Both the position numbers and the translations under genes were made by a program. The notes beneath the pieces were generated by a model. That model saw only the letters and a program-made list of their open reading frames with translations, ran no database searches and was not told the origin of the DNA. 48,913 nucleotides of DNA from Gammaproteobacteria bacterium (lineage in GTDB: Bacteria > Pseudomonadota > Gammaproteobacteria > JABABF01 > JAHRAO01), in NCBI GenBank assembly GCA_020027215.1, contig JAHRAO010000029.1, positions 1 through 48,913 of the forward strand. The letters are read 5' to 3'. Below, piece after piece: positions 8,422-16,701 of this stretch. The first letter of the stretch is position 1; each line of letters opens with the position of its first letter.

Positions 8422-8444
8422 CCCCCACAAAAAAGATGTGCGGG
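8422..8444. promoter_or_regulatory. Hairpin upstream of dapA
   Basis: CCCCCACA (8422-8429) pairs with TGTGCGGG (8437-8444) with one mismatch. It lies about 80 bases before the dapA start, in the dapA leader or in the divergent spacer. On the plus strand a run of seven T follows 17 bases later, too far for a classical terminator. Its role is unknown. Confidence 0.3.
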
Positions 8445-8474
8445 CTGACAGACCGGTGCGTTTTTTTATAGAGC

Positions 8475-8717
8475 GTGCCTCATTTTGTGAATAGCCGAAC
8501 TTTACAGGAATATTTTGATAACAATGTTGTTGGTGGTACGGTACTTCCTACTGATGAGGCTAAGTTTTTCCGCCCGATTAAAGGCTATGATAAGGTCATG
8601 GACAATCATAGCATGGCTGAGTTTGTGAATGGGATGGCTTCTACAAATGGGATAGCTTCTACAAATGGGATAGAAAGTGTAATCAAAAGAAGGGCGGAAA
8701 ATGAGCAAGCAAAGTGA
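8475..8717 (+). CDS. Hypothetical protein with hexapeptide repeats
   Basis: This 80-residue ORF opens with GTG and has no clear Shine-Dalgarno sequence. I do not recognise it. Its notable feature is an in-frame 18-base tandem repeat (8631-8648, 8649-8666, then 6 more bases) encoding NGMAST-NGIAST-NGI. The rest is hydrophilic, with no membrane segment or signal peptide. It lies alone between dapA (opposite strand) and a gene-poor stretch. It may be a real small protein or a chance ORF. Confidence 0.3.
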   Translation: MPHFVNSRTLQEYFDNNVVGGTVLPTDEAKFFRPIKGYDKVMDNHSMAEFVNGMASTNGIASTNGIESVIKRRAENEQAK

Positions 8718-8760
8718 TACTGACGCCAAATAATAGAGGTCAGTAAAGGGATAAATTGTC

Positions 8761-8791
8761 AAAAAAACCACCCGCGTACCTATAACGTGGG
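8761..8791 (-). terminator. Rho-independent terminator on the minus strand
   Basis: Read on the minus strand, CCCACGT (8791-8785) pairs with ACGCGGG (8777-8771) around a 7-base loop and is followed by TGG and seven T (8767-8761). No protein gene lies upstream of it on that strand within this spacer. Confidence 0.6.
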
Positions 8792-9015
8792 GTATCTATA
8801 ATGGTTTCATGAATGTATGATATGCTATTGATATTCAAACACGAGATCTATGCATGCATATCATTTACGCATCACATCCCCCGTTAGGCGCAGGTATCTC
8901 ACAGATGCATTTTCACCTTTATCATCATCATAAGATGGCGATAAGGCCGTTGCGCCCTATGGTTTCTTCTCTCATCTCAACATAAGGCGATTGGCAGCTG
9001 TTAAAGAAGTCAATA
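8761..9015 (-). ncRNA. Candidate structured small RNA (unrecognised)
   Basis: The 320-base spacer 8718-9036 has no protein gene. On the minus strand it offers a promoter-like pair, TTGCCC, 17 bases, TATAAA (about 9052-9024), and a terminator at 8791-8761. Between them is a compact branched fold: an outer stem of 8885-8892 with 8951-8959 (one bulge), a second stem of 8916-8923 with 8940-8946, and a small hairpin at 8894-8908. I recognise no known family such as 4.5S RNA, RNase P RNA, tmRNA or a common riboswitch. Read on the plus strand, the outer-stem half 8951-8959 could instead pair with CATAAGGCG (8981-8989), so it might also be a yqaA leader. Confidence 0.3.
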
Positions 9016-9036
9016 TTTACCCTTTTATATAATCGT

Positions 9037-9588
9037 ATGCTTTTGTGGGCAAAGCATCGTTTTGCCCCTTGGTGTTTAGGGATCGTGAGTTTTGCCGAAT
9101 CTTCATTTTTTCCTATCCCGCCCGATGTAATGTTGATGCCGATGGTATTAGCACGCCCGCCATATTGGTTGCGCTTTGCTACTATTACGACTGTGACATC
9201 TGTTTTGGGCGGTGCATTGGGATATGCGATTGGATATTGGGGTTTGGAAGCGATTATTGATTGGCTGTCACCGCATAACCGTCAGACATTAGAGACGGCT
9301 CAGCGTTGGTTTGCCGAATGGGGTGTGTGGACAATTTTTATAGCGGGTTTTTCGCCCATTCCCTATAAATTGTTTACCATTGCTGGTGGAGTCATGCACA
9401 TGGCATTCCTCCCTTTCCTCGTGGCATCGTTAGTCGGTCGTGGGAGCCGTTTTTTTTTGGTGGCGGCAATTGTGCGTTTTGCCAGCCCGCATTTAGAACC
9501 AATACTGCGCCGCTATATTGAGCATATTGGGTGGGCACTTACTGGGCTATTATTGCTCGCCATCATCGTATCCCTCTTTGTGTCATAA
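9037..9588 (+). CDS. YqaA family membrane protein (DedA/SNARE-associated superfamily)
   Basis: The 183-residue product has about four hydrophobic segments and the DedA-superfamily pattern: an acidic ESSFFPIPPDVMLMP motif near residue 21, a Gly-rich GGALGYAIGYWG segment, and FIAGFSPIPYKLFTIAGG later. DedA relatives are proposed to move lipids or use the proton gradient; the role of the YqaA branch is not established. In many relatives it neighbours nlpD or surE; here it stands alone. A second, more typical DedA gene lies at 30937. Confidence 0.8.
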   Translation: MLLWAKHRFAPWCLGIVSFAESSFFPIPPDVMLMPMVLARPPYWLRFATITTVTSVLGGALGYAIGYWGLEAIIDWLSPHNRQTLETAQRWFAEWGVWTIFIAGFSPIPYKLFTIAGGVMHMAFLPFLVASLVGRGSRFFLVAAIVRFASPHLEPILRRYIEHIGWALTGLLLLAIIVSLFVS

Positions 9589-9667
9589 TTGCACCCCGCA
9601 CCCCATATATTGTGGTGACGGGATAATACGATTGGCACGCCATTATATGTTATGATGACTGACCATA

Positions 9668-9787
9668 ATGGATGAAGATCAACGCCCCACTAAAACCTCT
9701 GCGGACAGTCGTGCCGATGCAGTGATTGTGGTGTGTTTGATTCTTTTATCGTGTTCGATGGTCATCGTTTGGTTAAATGGGCTGTGA
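9668..9787 (+). CDS. Small single-pass membrane protein, 39 residues
   Basis: An ATG at 9668 opens a 39-codon ORF ending in TGA at 9785-9787. The N-terminal half is charged (DEDQRPTKTSADSRADA) and the rest is one hydrophobic helix (VIVVCLILLSCSMVIVWL). The layout suits a bitopic inner-membrane protein. I do not recognise it, and its short length makes it uncertain. It lies 36 bases before the pseudopilin gene on the same strand. Confidence 0.4.
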   Translation: MDEDQRPTKTSADSRADAVIVVCLILLSCSMVIVWLNGL

Positions 9788-9823
9788 ATTATTGTATGAA
9801 TAGGAGTCAAAGGAATTGGTTGC

Positions 9824-10387
9824 ATGGCGTTGCGTTTTTTTAGTGCTAAGTTAGTCGGACTGTTTTTTTTATCCCCTTTATTGCTCTTTTTTGTGTTGTC
9901 CCTGTTTTTCGTGTTGATTATTGCTGGGACAGCGGGAGTCGGAATGGCACAGCATATTCGTTCTAATAGTCAATTGCTTCCATTTGCCGAACGGCTGTTG
10001 AACGAAATACGTATTGCTCGTCAATTTGCGCAACATTTGCGTGAAAAAGTCACCTTTTGCTTGCATAATGGGGACAACCGTTGTACAAATGTTGGAACGC
10101 AGACAATCGTGTTTATTGATCGCGATCGAGACCGTATGTTCCGCGATAATGATGTATTGTTGAGCCGTGGGCAGAGTACAGATAATAGGCGCGCAGTGCT
10201 GAGCGCTTCCCGCCGAGCGTATCTTCGCTTTCATCCAAACGGTCATGCACTAGAGTTTGGTAATATTATTTTCTGCGCCGCATTGTCGGGTGCTGTTGCT
10301 TCCCGTAAAATTGTTATTCGTCGCGATGGGTATCACTATATTCGCCCCGTTGATACTAATTCCACAGGCATGATCAGTTGTGAATGA
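9824..10387 (+). CDS. Degenerate GspH/FimT-like minor pseudopilin
   Basis: This 187-residue protein has a long N-terminal hydrophobic helix and then a soluble part resembling the GspH/FimT domain: a helix with IRIARQFAQ, a Cys pair (VTFCLHNGDNRC), VFIDRDRDRMF, an FCAALSGAVASRKIVIRR strand and a C-terminal Cys. FimT-type pseudopilins start type IV pili or bind DNA. The processing site is degraded: Gly12 is followed by LFFLSP where GFTLIE is expected, so Glu+5 is replaced by Ser. AGGAATTG precedes the start. The gene ends 3 bases before pyk. Confidence 0.6.
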   Translation: MALRFFSAKLVGLFFLSPLLLFFVLSLFFVLIIAGTAGVGMAQHIRSNSQLLPFAERLLNEIRIARQFAQHLREKVTFCLHNGDNRCTNVGTQTIVFIDRDRDRMFRDNDVLLSRGQSTDNRRAVLSASRRAYLRFHPNGHALEFGNIIFCAALSGAVASRKIVIRRDGYHYIRPVDTNSTGMISCE

Positions 10388-10390
10388 AGA

Positions 10391-11830
10391 ATGATGCGCC
10401 GCACTAAAATTATTTCCACTTTAGGCCCTGCCGTTGCAGATGAGAAAACAATCGAAGAAATACTTATTGCGGGCACAGATTTATTTCGTCTAAATTTTTC
10501 ACACGGCGATCATGCCAATCATTGTCGTTATGCTGAAATGGCACGCAGTGTCGCCAATAAGATAGGAAAACACATAGCGTTGATCGGCGATTTGCAAGGT
10601 CCTAAAATCCGTATTGGCGCTTTTATTGATGGAAAAATTGAGTTAAAAGAAGGTGATACTTTTATTCTGGATATGAATTTGCCTTTGGATCAGGGCGATC
10701 AACACAGGGTAGGAGTTACTTACGTCAATTTAGCAAAAGAATGCACAATTGGGCAATTATTGGTCTTAAATGACGGGAGCATTGAGTTGGAAATTGTTGA
10801 GGCGGATGAACACAGCCTCAACACTCGGGTTATAGTTGGCGGGATACTACAATCCAATAAGGGTATTAATTTACGGAATGGTGGTTTGTCTGCACCTGCT
10901 TTGACCGATAAAGATCGTAAAGATATGGAAGCCATTGCTCAAATGCGCTTAGATTATATTGCGTTGTCTTTCCCTGCTAAAGCAGACGATATAAAAGCTG
11001 CGCGCCAATCTATGCAGGATAATGGCATCCATGATGCCCATTTAATTGCTAAAATTGAACGGGCAGAAGCAGTCGCTGATGATAATCGTTTAGATGAATT
11101 AATTGAACTTTCTGATTCGGTGATGGTCGCGCGCGGCGATTTAGGAGTGGAAATCGGCGATGCAGAGTTGATTGGAACGCAAAAGAATATTATCTCGCGT
11201 GCCCGCAATATGGATCGTACAGTGATTACCGCAACCCAAATGATGGAATCGATGATTGAAAAACCTTTACCGACCCGTGCAGAAGTTTTTGATGTCGCCA
11301 ATGCGGTTTTGGATGGTGCCGATGCGTTGATGTTGTCGGCTGAAACTGCATTAGGGCAGTTTCCGGTCAAAGTTGTCGAGTCAATGCATCGTATTATTGT
11401 CGGTGCAGAAAAAAACCCGATTGCACAAAAATCATTACATCGCATTGATCAGAAATTTCGCCGTACCGATGAGTCAATTGCTATGGCGACTATGTATACG
11501 GCAAATCATTTGGACTCCATTAAGTGCGTATTGTGCTTAACCGAATCGGGCTATACGCCATTGGCGATGTCACGTATTCGCTCACACATTCCGGTATACG
11601 CCCTTTCGGTACATGAACATGTTTTGAATCGCGTCTGCCTTTATCGTGGAGTGACGCCATTTTTGAATGAGTGGCGCGATGCACAGCCTATGTTAGTGGT
11701 GGAAAACACAATTGCTAAACTCAAAAAAAATAATGTCTTGCACCAGAATGATTTGGTGTTGTGCGTTTTTGGTGATTTTGTTGGACATCAGGGAATGACC
11801 AATACTCTTAAAATTGTGACTACACCCTAA
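10391..11830 (+). CDS. pyk: Pyruvate kinase
   Basis: Pyruvate kinase converts phosphoenolpyruvate and ADP to pyruvate and ATP. The 479-residue length is standard. Motifs include RRTKIISTLGPA at the N-terminus, DLQGPKIRIG in the first barrel strands, the signature LIAKIERAEAV with the catalytic Lys, MVARGDLGVEIG, and LSAETALGQFPVKVV. The C-terminal regulatory domain is complete. It starts 3 bases after the pseudopilin stop, with ATG codons at 10391 and 10394. Confidence 0.97.
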   Translation: MMRRTKIISTLGPAVADEKTIEEILIAGTDLFRLNFSHGDHANHCRYAEMARSVANKIGKHIALIGDLQGPKIRIGAFIDGKIELKEGDTFILDMNLPLDQGDQHRVGVTYVNLAKECTIGQLLVLNDGSIELEIVEADEHSLNTRVIVGGILQSNKGINLRNGGLSAPALTDKDRKDMEAIAQMRLDYIALSFPAKADDIKAARQSMQDNGIHDAHLIAKIERAEAVADDNRLDELIELSDSVMVARGDLGVEIGDAELIGTQKNIISRARNMDRTVITATQMMESMIEKPLPTRAEVFDVANAVLDGADALMLSAETALGQFPVKVVESMHRIIVGAEKNPIAQKSLHRIDQKFRRTDESIAMATMYTANHLDSIKCVLCLTESGYTPLAMSRIRSHIPVYALSVHEHVLNRVCLYRGVTPFLNEWRDAQPMLVVENTIAKLKKNNVLHQNDLVLCVFGDFVGHQGMTNTLKIVTTP

Positions 11831-11886
11831 TCCCAATACAAAAGAATCAGTGTGAAAATTATATATAATGCACCCCAATAAAAAAG

Positions 11887-11962
11887 TGGTGGGTCGTACA
11901 GGGATCGAACCTGTGACCAATTGGTTAAAAGCCAACTGCTCTACCATCTGAGCTAACGACCC
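11887..11962 (-). tRNA. tRNA-Lys (TTT anticodon)
   Basis: The minus strand folds with acceptor GGGTCGT/ACGACCC, discriminator A and an encoded CCA (76 nt). The anticodon loop is CTTTTAA, giving TTT (lysine). The D-arm region (TAGCTCAGATGGTAGAGC) and the T-loop (TTCGATC) are canonical. Confidence 0.97.
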
Positions 11963-12012
11963 GCTTGCTCTAATGAATAATACTACTAAGAAGATAGAAT
12001 GTATATAATGCT

Positions 12013-12081
12013 TATGATACCATCAATTGATAGGGTATGGTGTGTTATGCTTTATCCTCATAGATTTTGTATGGTATCATA
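12013..12081. promoter_or_regulatory. 11-bp perfect inverted repeat upstream of trxA
   Basis: TATGATACCAT (12013-12023) and ATGGTATCATA (12071-12081) are perfect reverse complements, 47 bases apart. A further TATGG copy lies between them. They occupy the spacer between tRNA-Lys (minus) and trxA (plus), about 60 bases before the trxA start. They could be paired operator half-sites or a long-loop hairpin. No regulator is visible nearby. Confidence 0.45.
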
Positions 12082-12140
12082 GAGTGCAAAAGCATATCCC
12101 CACCATTGAATTATATACATTTGCATAGGAGACGAATAGC

Positions 12141-12470
12141 ATGTCCAACAGTGAAATTCTACATGTGACAGATAATGATTTTAACTCGGTTGTTTTGGAG
12201 TCCGCTTTGCCGGTATTGGTTGACTACTGGGCGGAGTGGTGCGCTCCTTGCAAAATGATTGCCCCAGTGTTAGAGGAACTTGCGGGCGATTATGCCGGTA
12301 GATTACAAGTGTGTAAATTAGATGTTGAAGCAAATCCTTCATCGCCGGGCAAATATGGCGTCCGCGGTATACCGACCTTAATTATGTTTAAGGACGGTGA
12401 GCGCATCGGCACTAAAGTAGGCGCCTTATCAAAAAAACAATTAATTCAATTCATTGATGAAAATATTTAA
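12141..12470 (+). CDS. trxA: Thioredoxin 1
   Basis: Thioredoxin reduces protein disulfides in the cytoplasm using electrons from thioredoxin reductase. The 109-residue product has the thioredoxin fold with active site WCAPC at residues 33-37 and the cis-proline motif RGIPT. The usual bacterial thioredoxin 1 site is WCGPC, so Gly is replaced by Ala. AGGAG precedes the ATG. It lies upstream of rho, as in E. coli. Confidence 0.95.
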   Translation: MSNSEILHVTDNDFNSVVLESALPVLVDYWAEWCAPCKMIAPVLEELAGDYAGRLQVCKLDVEANPSSPGKYGVRGIPTLIMFKDGERIGTKVGALSKKQLIQFIDENI

Positions 12471-12663
12471 TTGATGCCTGTTGATTATTTGTGTGTGTTA
12501 GTATAAAGTTTGTTGTGAGAGAACTTATAGAATAGGTTGTCTTTAATATTCTAATCTCCCTGTCAAACAATAAGTTGAGCAATTGCCGTTAATTCATTGG
12601 ATACAGGGGCATCATAATACAAACAATAATGATTATCACAATATAAAAATTTGAAATACGAGA
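12471..12663 (+). promoter_or_regulatory. rho leader region
   Basis: This 193-base gap before rho probably holds the rho promoter and leader; rho is autoregulated by attenuation in its leader in E. coli. A TATAAA lies at 12502-12507 with TTGATT 15 bases upstream, a short spacing. I see no strong terminator or other gene. Confidence 0.35.
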
Positions 12664-13941
12664 ATGTCTGCTATTAATCTACTTGACTTTAAAAGTAAAA
12701 ATACCGAAGAACTTATGTCTATCGCTAAAGACTATAATTTAAATATTAATCGGGCGAAGAAGGAAGATATTATTTTTAATGTCCTCAAAGCAGAGGCGCA
12801 CAATGGCACAGATATATATAGTAACGGCGTGTTAGAAGTATTATCTGAAGGGTTTGGCTTTCTGCGCTATAGCGATTGTTCTTATACGGCGGGACCGGAT
12901 GATGTTTACGTGTCCCCCAATCAAATTCGCCGTTTTAGTATGCGTACTGGCGACTCAATTAGCGGTAAAATCCGCCCACCTAAATCGGGAGAGCGTTATT
13001 TTGCCCTGCTCAAGATAGATGAAATTAATAATGTTTCTGTTGAGGAGGCGCGGCATAAGATTCTCTTTGAAAATATGACGCCCATTTTTCCCGACACCAT
13101 GCTCGCTTTGGAGATGGGTAATGGCACAAGTGAGGATCTATCGGGTAGAATCATTGACCTCGTCGCCCCTATCGGTAAGGGACAACGCGGTCTCATTGTG
13201 TCACCACCGAAAGCGGGTAAAACACTTATCTTGCAACACACTGCTAAAGCCATAATCCACAATAACCCTTCTTGTAATGTCATTATATTGTTGATCGATG
13301 AGCGCCCCGAAGAAGTGACCGATATGGAGCGTTCAGTACGGGAAGCAGAAGTAGTTGCGAGTACTTTTGATGAACCCCACGCACGCCATGTGCAGGTGGC
13401 AGAGATTGTCATTGAAAAAGCAAAACGAATGGCAGAGAATAAAAAGGATGTCGTCATTTTGTTGGACTCCATCACGCGCTTGGCACGCGCCTATAACACG
13501 GTGCAACCTTCTTCGGGCAAGGTGCTCACTGGAGGAGTAGATTCGAACGCTTTGGAACGCCCTAAACGTTTCTTTGGTGCCGCCCGCAATATTGAGTACG
13601 GCGGAAGCTTGACGATTATTGCGACCGCACTCATTGATACGGGATCCAAGATGGATGAGGTCATTTATGAAGAATTTAAGGGAACGGGGAATATGGAATT
13701 GCATTTAGATCGGCGCCTTGCCGAAAAACGTGTGTATCCAGCAATTAACATCCGCCGTTCGGGGACACGGCGAGAAGAAAGGTTAGTCAACGACCATGCT
13801 CTACAACATGTTTGGCTCCTGCGAAAGGTTCTCAACGATATGGATGATGTGCCCGCCACTGAAATGTTGATAGAGAGATTAAAAGCATTTAAGAGCAACG
13901 AGGAATTTTTTAAATCATTCAAAAATGGCAACAGCAAATAA
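12664..13941 (+). CDS. rho: Transcription termination factor Rho
   Basis: Rho is a hexameric RNA-dependent ATPase that terminates transcription. The 425-residue product has the N-terminal Rho-N and RNA-binding cold-shock-like domains ([12 protein letters not shown] near residue 68), then the ATPase core with the Walker A SPPKAGKT, Walker [17 protein letters not shown], the Q-loop region [10 protein letters not shown] and the R-loop [11 protein letters not shown]. There is no insertion in the N-terminal domain. The last 17 bases overlap purE in another frame. Confidence 0.98.
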   Translation: MSAINLLDFKSKNTEELMSIAKDYNLNINRAKKEDIIFNVLKAEAHNGTDIYSNGVLEVLSEGFGFLRYSDCSYTAGPDDVYVSPNQIRRFSMRTGDSISGKIRPPKSGERYFALLKIDEINNVSVEEARHKILFENMTPIFPDTMLALEMGNGTSEDLSGRIIDLVAPIGKGQRGLIVSPPKAGKTLILQHTAKAIIHNNPSCNVIILLIDERPEEVTDMERSVREAEVVASTFDEPHARHVQVAEIVIEKAKRMAENKKDVVILLDSITRLARAYNTVQPSSGKVLTGGVDSNALERPKRFFGAARNIEYGGSLTIIATALIDTGSKMDEVIYEEFKGTGNMELHLDRRLAEKRVYPAINIRRSGTRREERLVNDHALQHVWLLRKVLNDMDDVPATEMLIERLKAFKSNEEFFKSFKNGNSK

Positions 13942-14419
13942 ATCTACTTTTATTGCGGTATTGATGGGATCCCGATCCGATCAACCCGTCGTTAATAAGG
14001 CAATTGAAGTGCTCACTTCTTTGGAAATTCCGCATGAGGTGCGTGTCATTTCTGCGCATCGGAGTCCGCAATTGTTGGATAAATATGTGCACACCGCCGA
14101 AAAAAATGGATGCGAAGTGTTTATTGCTGCCGCAGGTATGGCGGCACATTTAGCGGGAGCAATTGCGGCGCGCACAGTTAAGCCAGTCATTGGCATTCCG
14201 GTGGATTCCACTTTGAATGGTTGGGATGCCTTGCTCTCCACCGTGCAGATGCCTCCGGGTGTCCCAGTGGCGACTGTCTCCATTGGAGTGGCAGGAAGTC
14301 AAAATGCGGCTCACTTAGCGGCACAAATTATCGCTTTGAAAGATAGTGCACTCAATAAAAGACTCAATGATTTACGACGCGAAACAGCAGAACGTTTGAG
14401 CGCACAATCTGCTCTGTAA
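13925..14419 (+). CDS. purE: N5-carboxyaminoimidazole ribonucleotide mutase
   Basis: Class I PurE converts N5-CAIR to CAIR in purine synthesis. The 164-residue product has MGSRSDQPV at the N-terminus, the catalytic VISAHRSP motif, and [11 protein letters not shown] and GIPV segments. It starts 17 bases inside the end of rho, which couples the two. PurE usually works with PurK, which makes N5-CAIR; no purK is adjacent or elsewhere in this window. Confidence 0.97.
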   Translation: MATANKSTFIAVLMGSRSDQPVVNKAIEVLTSLEIPHEVRVISAHRSPQLLDKYVHTAEKNGCEVFIAAAGMAAHLAGAIAARTVKPVIGIPVDSTLNGWDALLSTVQMPPGVPVATVSIGVAGSQNAAHLAAQIIALKDSALNKRLNDLRRETAERLSAQSAL

Positions 14420-14434
14420 TGCATTGACTGACCA

Positions 14435-14986
14435 GTGTCGCCGCTCGGATATGCTACTGATGTTTTGAGCAATGGGGGGATTATCGCGTGCCCCACCGAA
14501 TCGATATGGGGTCTCAGCTGTGACCCCGATAATGATGGTGCTATTCGCCGCTTATTAGAACTGAAAAATCGCCCGCTATCTTATGGATTTATTTTAGTGG
14601 CGGCAGATATTAGTCAATTCTCCCACTATATGCACGCTCTATCCCCAGCGTTAAGACAAAAACTTCGCCGCAGTTGGCCCGGTCCACGCACTTGGCTCAT
14701 TCCCCACAATGGGCTCGCCTCGCAATTGATATGCGGTGATCACTCCACTCTTGCCTTGCGCGTGACAAACCACCCACTCTTACGCAGTGTATGTGAATAT
14801 TTTGGTGGTCCTATCATTTCTACTTCGGCAAATATCAATAAAAAGCCTCCCTGCCGCTCTTATTTTCAGGTGTATACCAATTTTCATTCACGGATTGATT
14901 ATATTGTTCCTGGTCGTTGTGGGTTGCGCCGCAACCCGACCCCAATTTGTGATGCCGAAAACAACCACCTCATCCGCTCCCAATAA
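14435..14986 (+). CDS. tsaC: L-threonylcarbamoyladenylate synthase TsaC (YrdC)
   Basis: TsaC makes threonylcarbamoyl-AMP for the t6A modification of tRNAs that read ANN codons. The 183-residue YrdC-fold product has the active-site pattern ACPTESIWGLSCDP, LELKNRPLSYGFIL with the binding Lys and Arg, and ISTSANI near residue 130. The start is a GTG at 14435. The C-terminus overlaps the predicted hemF start by 35 bases. The tsaC-hemF-aroE order matches Pseudomonas. Confidence 0.93.
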   Translation: MSPLGYATDVLSNGGIIACPTESIWGLSCDPDNDGAIRRLLELKNRPLSYGFILVAADISQFSHYMHALSPALRQKLRRSWPGPRTWLIPHNGLASQLICGDHSTLALRVTNHPLLRSVCEYFGGPIISTSANINKKPPCRSYFQVYTNFHSRIDYIVPGRCGLRRNPTPICDAENNHLIRSQ

Positions 14987-15890
14987 TGCTGCCGTTGATA
15001 TTACCGCGGTAGAGCAATATTTATTGCAATGGCAACAAAGAATAGAGGATGATATTCTCCGTTTAGATGGTGGCACAGTAGAGTTTGTCCATGATAATTG
15101 GCATCGCGAATCGGCGTGTGGCAGTGCGAAAATTATTGCCGAAGGTGAGGTCATTGAAAAAGGGGGAGTCAATTATTCATCTGTATCAGGGCAAAAGCTT
15201 CCGTCCACCGCGTCCGAACGATACCCCGATTTAGCGCAACAACCATTCCGTGTTCTCGGGGTGTCTGTGGTAATGCATCCGCGTAACCCATATTGTCCGA
15301 CATCGCATGCTAATTTGCGATTTTTTTTGGTCGGCGACAATCACTGGTGGTTTGGTGGAGGGTATGACTTAACGCCGTATTATGGCTTTGCGGAGGATTG
15401 CCGCCATTGGCATAGCACTGCACAAGAAGCATGTGCGCCATTTGCTCCCGACCTTTATCCGCGCCTTAAAAAATGGTGTGACCAATATTTTTACTTACCG
15501 CATCGTAGAGAACCGCGTGGCATAGGCGGTATTTTTTTTGACGATTTTAACGAATGGGATTGGTCGCGGTGTTTTGATTTTTGGAAAAAAGTGGGTGACA
15601 GTTATCTTGCCGCGTACGTGCCGATTCTGCAACGGCGCAGAAATATGGCGTATGGTCAGCGCGAACGTGATTTTCAATTGTATCGCCGCGGGCGTTATGT
15701 AGAATTTAACCTCTTACATGACCGGGGAACACGCTTTGGTTTGCAATCGCAAGGACGCATTGAATCGATTTTAATGTCTCTCCCGCCGCTGGCGCGCTGG
15801 CAGTATAATTGGTGTCCTGAAGACGGTAGCCCAGAAAGTCAATTATATAGCCATTTCCTCCCTCCACGCAATTGGCTCACCGATGTCTGA
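14952..15890 (+). CDS. hemF: Oxygen-dependent coproporphyrinogen III oxidase
   Basis: HemF decarboxylates coproporphyrinogen III to protoporphyrinogen IX using oxygen. From the ATG at 14952 it has 312 residues, close to the family's 300. Motifs include NPYCPTSHANLRFF, WWFGGGYDLTPYYGF, RGIGGIFFDDFNEWD, and YRRGRYVEFNLLHDRGT. The frame stays open upstream to 14787, but that part encodes a hydrophobic stretch read through tsaC and is unlikely to be translated. It overlaps aroE by 8 bases. Its presence implies aerobic or microaerobic growth. Confidence 0.96.
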   Translation: MPKTTTSSAPNNAAVDITAVEQYLLQWQQRIEDDILRLDGGTVEFVHDNWHRESACGSAKIIAEGEVIEKGGVNYSSVSGQKLPSTASERYPDLAQQPFRVLGVSVVMHPRNPYCPTSHANLRFFLVGDNHWWFGGGYDLTPYYGFAEDCRHWHSTAQEACAPFAPDLYPRLKKWCDQYFYLPHRREPRGIGGIFFDDFNEWDWSRCFDFWKKVGDSYLAAYVPILQRRRNMAYGQRERDFQLYRRGRYVEFNLLHDRGTRFGLQSQGRIESILMSLPPLARWQYNWCPEDGSPESQLYSHFLPPRNWLTDV

Positions 15891-16701
15891 TCGTTATGTC
15901 GTATGGGGCAACCCCATTGCTCATAGCTTATCACCCGACATCCATCGTGCTTTTGCCGCCCAAACGGGCGAGGAAATAATCTATAGTGCACAAGAAGTAG
16001 CATTGAATCGTTTTGCGCATATTGCCGATAGTTTTTTTTCAGCAGATGGGAAAGGCGCTAATGTGACACAGCCTTTCAAGCATGATGCCTACACTTATGC
16101 CGATCATTTAACAGAAGAGGCACAAAATTTGGGTACAGTGAATACTTTAGAGCGTCAAGCAGACGGCACAATAAAGGGTTGGAATACAGACGGCATCGGT
16201 TTATGTCGCGACTTGTCGAACAATTTGAAGTGGTCTATTTCCAACGCTACAGTGCTTGTTTTAGGAGCGGGGGGCGCCGCGCGTGGTATTGTGCCCTATT
16301 TACACTCACTCTCCCCTCACAGCATTACACTCGCTAACCGAACTCTACAACGGGCAATTGATATTCAGCGCACAGTACGCTTTCCGCTCAAAGTTTGTCC
16401 ATGGCATTCATTAAATTGCCCATTTGATGTGATTATCTATGCGGTGAGCCCAACCAAACCGCTTAATTTACCTAAAGCAATACTCCATCCACAGACTCGC
16501 TGTTACGATATGAATTATGGACTGCGCGCACAGAAAGGGTTTTTGTCGTGGATCAAACAACACGGAGTATATGAGACTTCCGATGGTTTAGGTATGTTAG
16601 TGGAACAAGCGGCAGAAAGTTTTTACCATTGGCGAGGCATATGCCCGCACACTCAACCTGTTATCCAACAAATGCGCCAATTGTTATTGTCGGCAAAGTG
16701 A
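15883..16701 (+). CDS. aroE: Shikimate dehydrogenase
   Basis: AroE reduces 3-dehydroshikimate to shikimate with NADPH on the path to aromatic amino acids. The 272-residue product has the substrate motif NPIAHSLSPDIH, the catalytic Lys in NVTQPFK, the catalytic Asp in NTDGIG, and the nucleotide-binding VLGAGGAARG. It begins inside the last codons of hemF and its TGA stop overlaps the GTG start of rppH. Confidence 0.96.
   Translation: MSDRYVVWGNPIAHSLSPDIHRAFAAQTGEEIIYSAQEVALNRFAHIADSFFSADGKGANVTQPFKHDAYTYADHLTEEAQNLGTVNTLERQADGTIKGWNTDGIGLCRDLSNNLKWSISNATVLVLGAGGAARGIVPYLHSLSPHSITLANRTLQRAIDIQRTVRFPLKVCPWHSLNCPFDVIIYAVSPTKPLNLPKAILHPQTRCYDMNYGLRAQKGFLSWIKQHGVYETSDGLGMLVEQAAESFYHWRGICPHTQPVIQQMRQLLLSAK

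Noticed and set aside
8502-8771. 89-codon minus-strand ORF opposite the small repeat ORF
   Set aside because: No ribosome site and no recognisable motif; its open frame mirrors the plus-strand ORF and its repeats.
14787-14951. N-terminal extension of hemF with a lipoprotein-like hydrophobic segment
   Set aside because: The segment is tsaC sequence read in another frame; HemF is cytoplasmic and the ATG at 14952 gives the family length.
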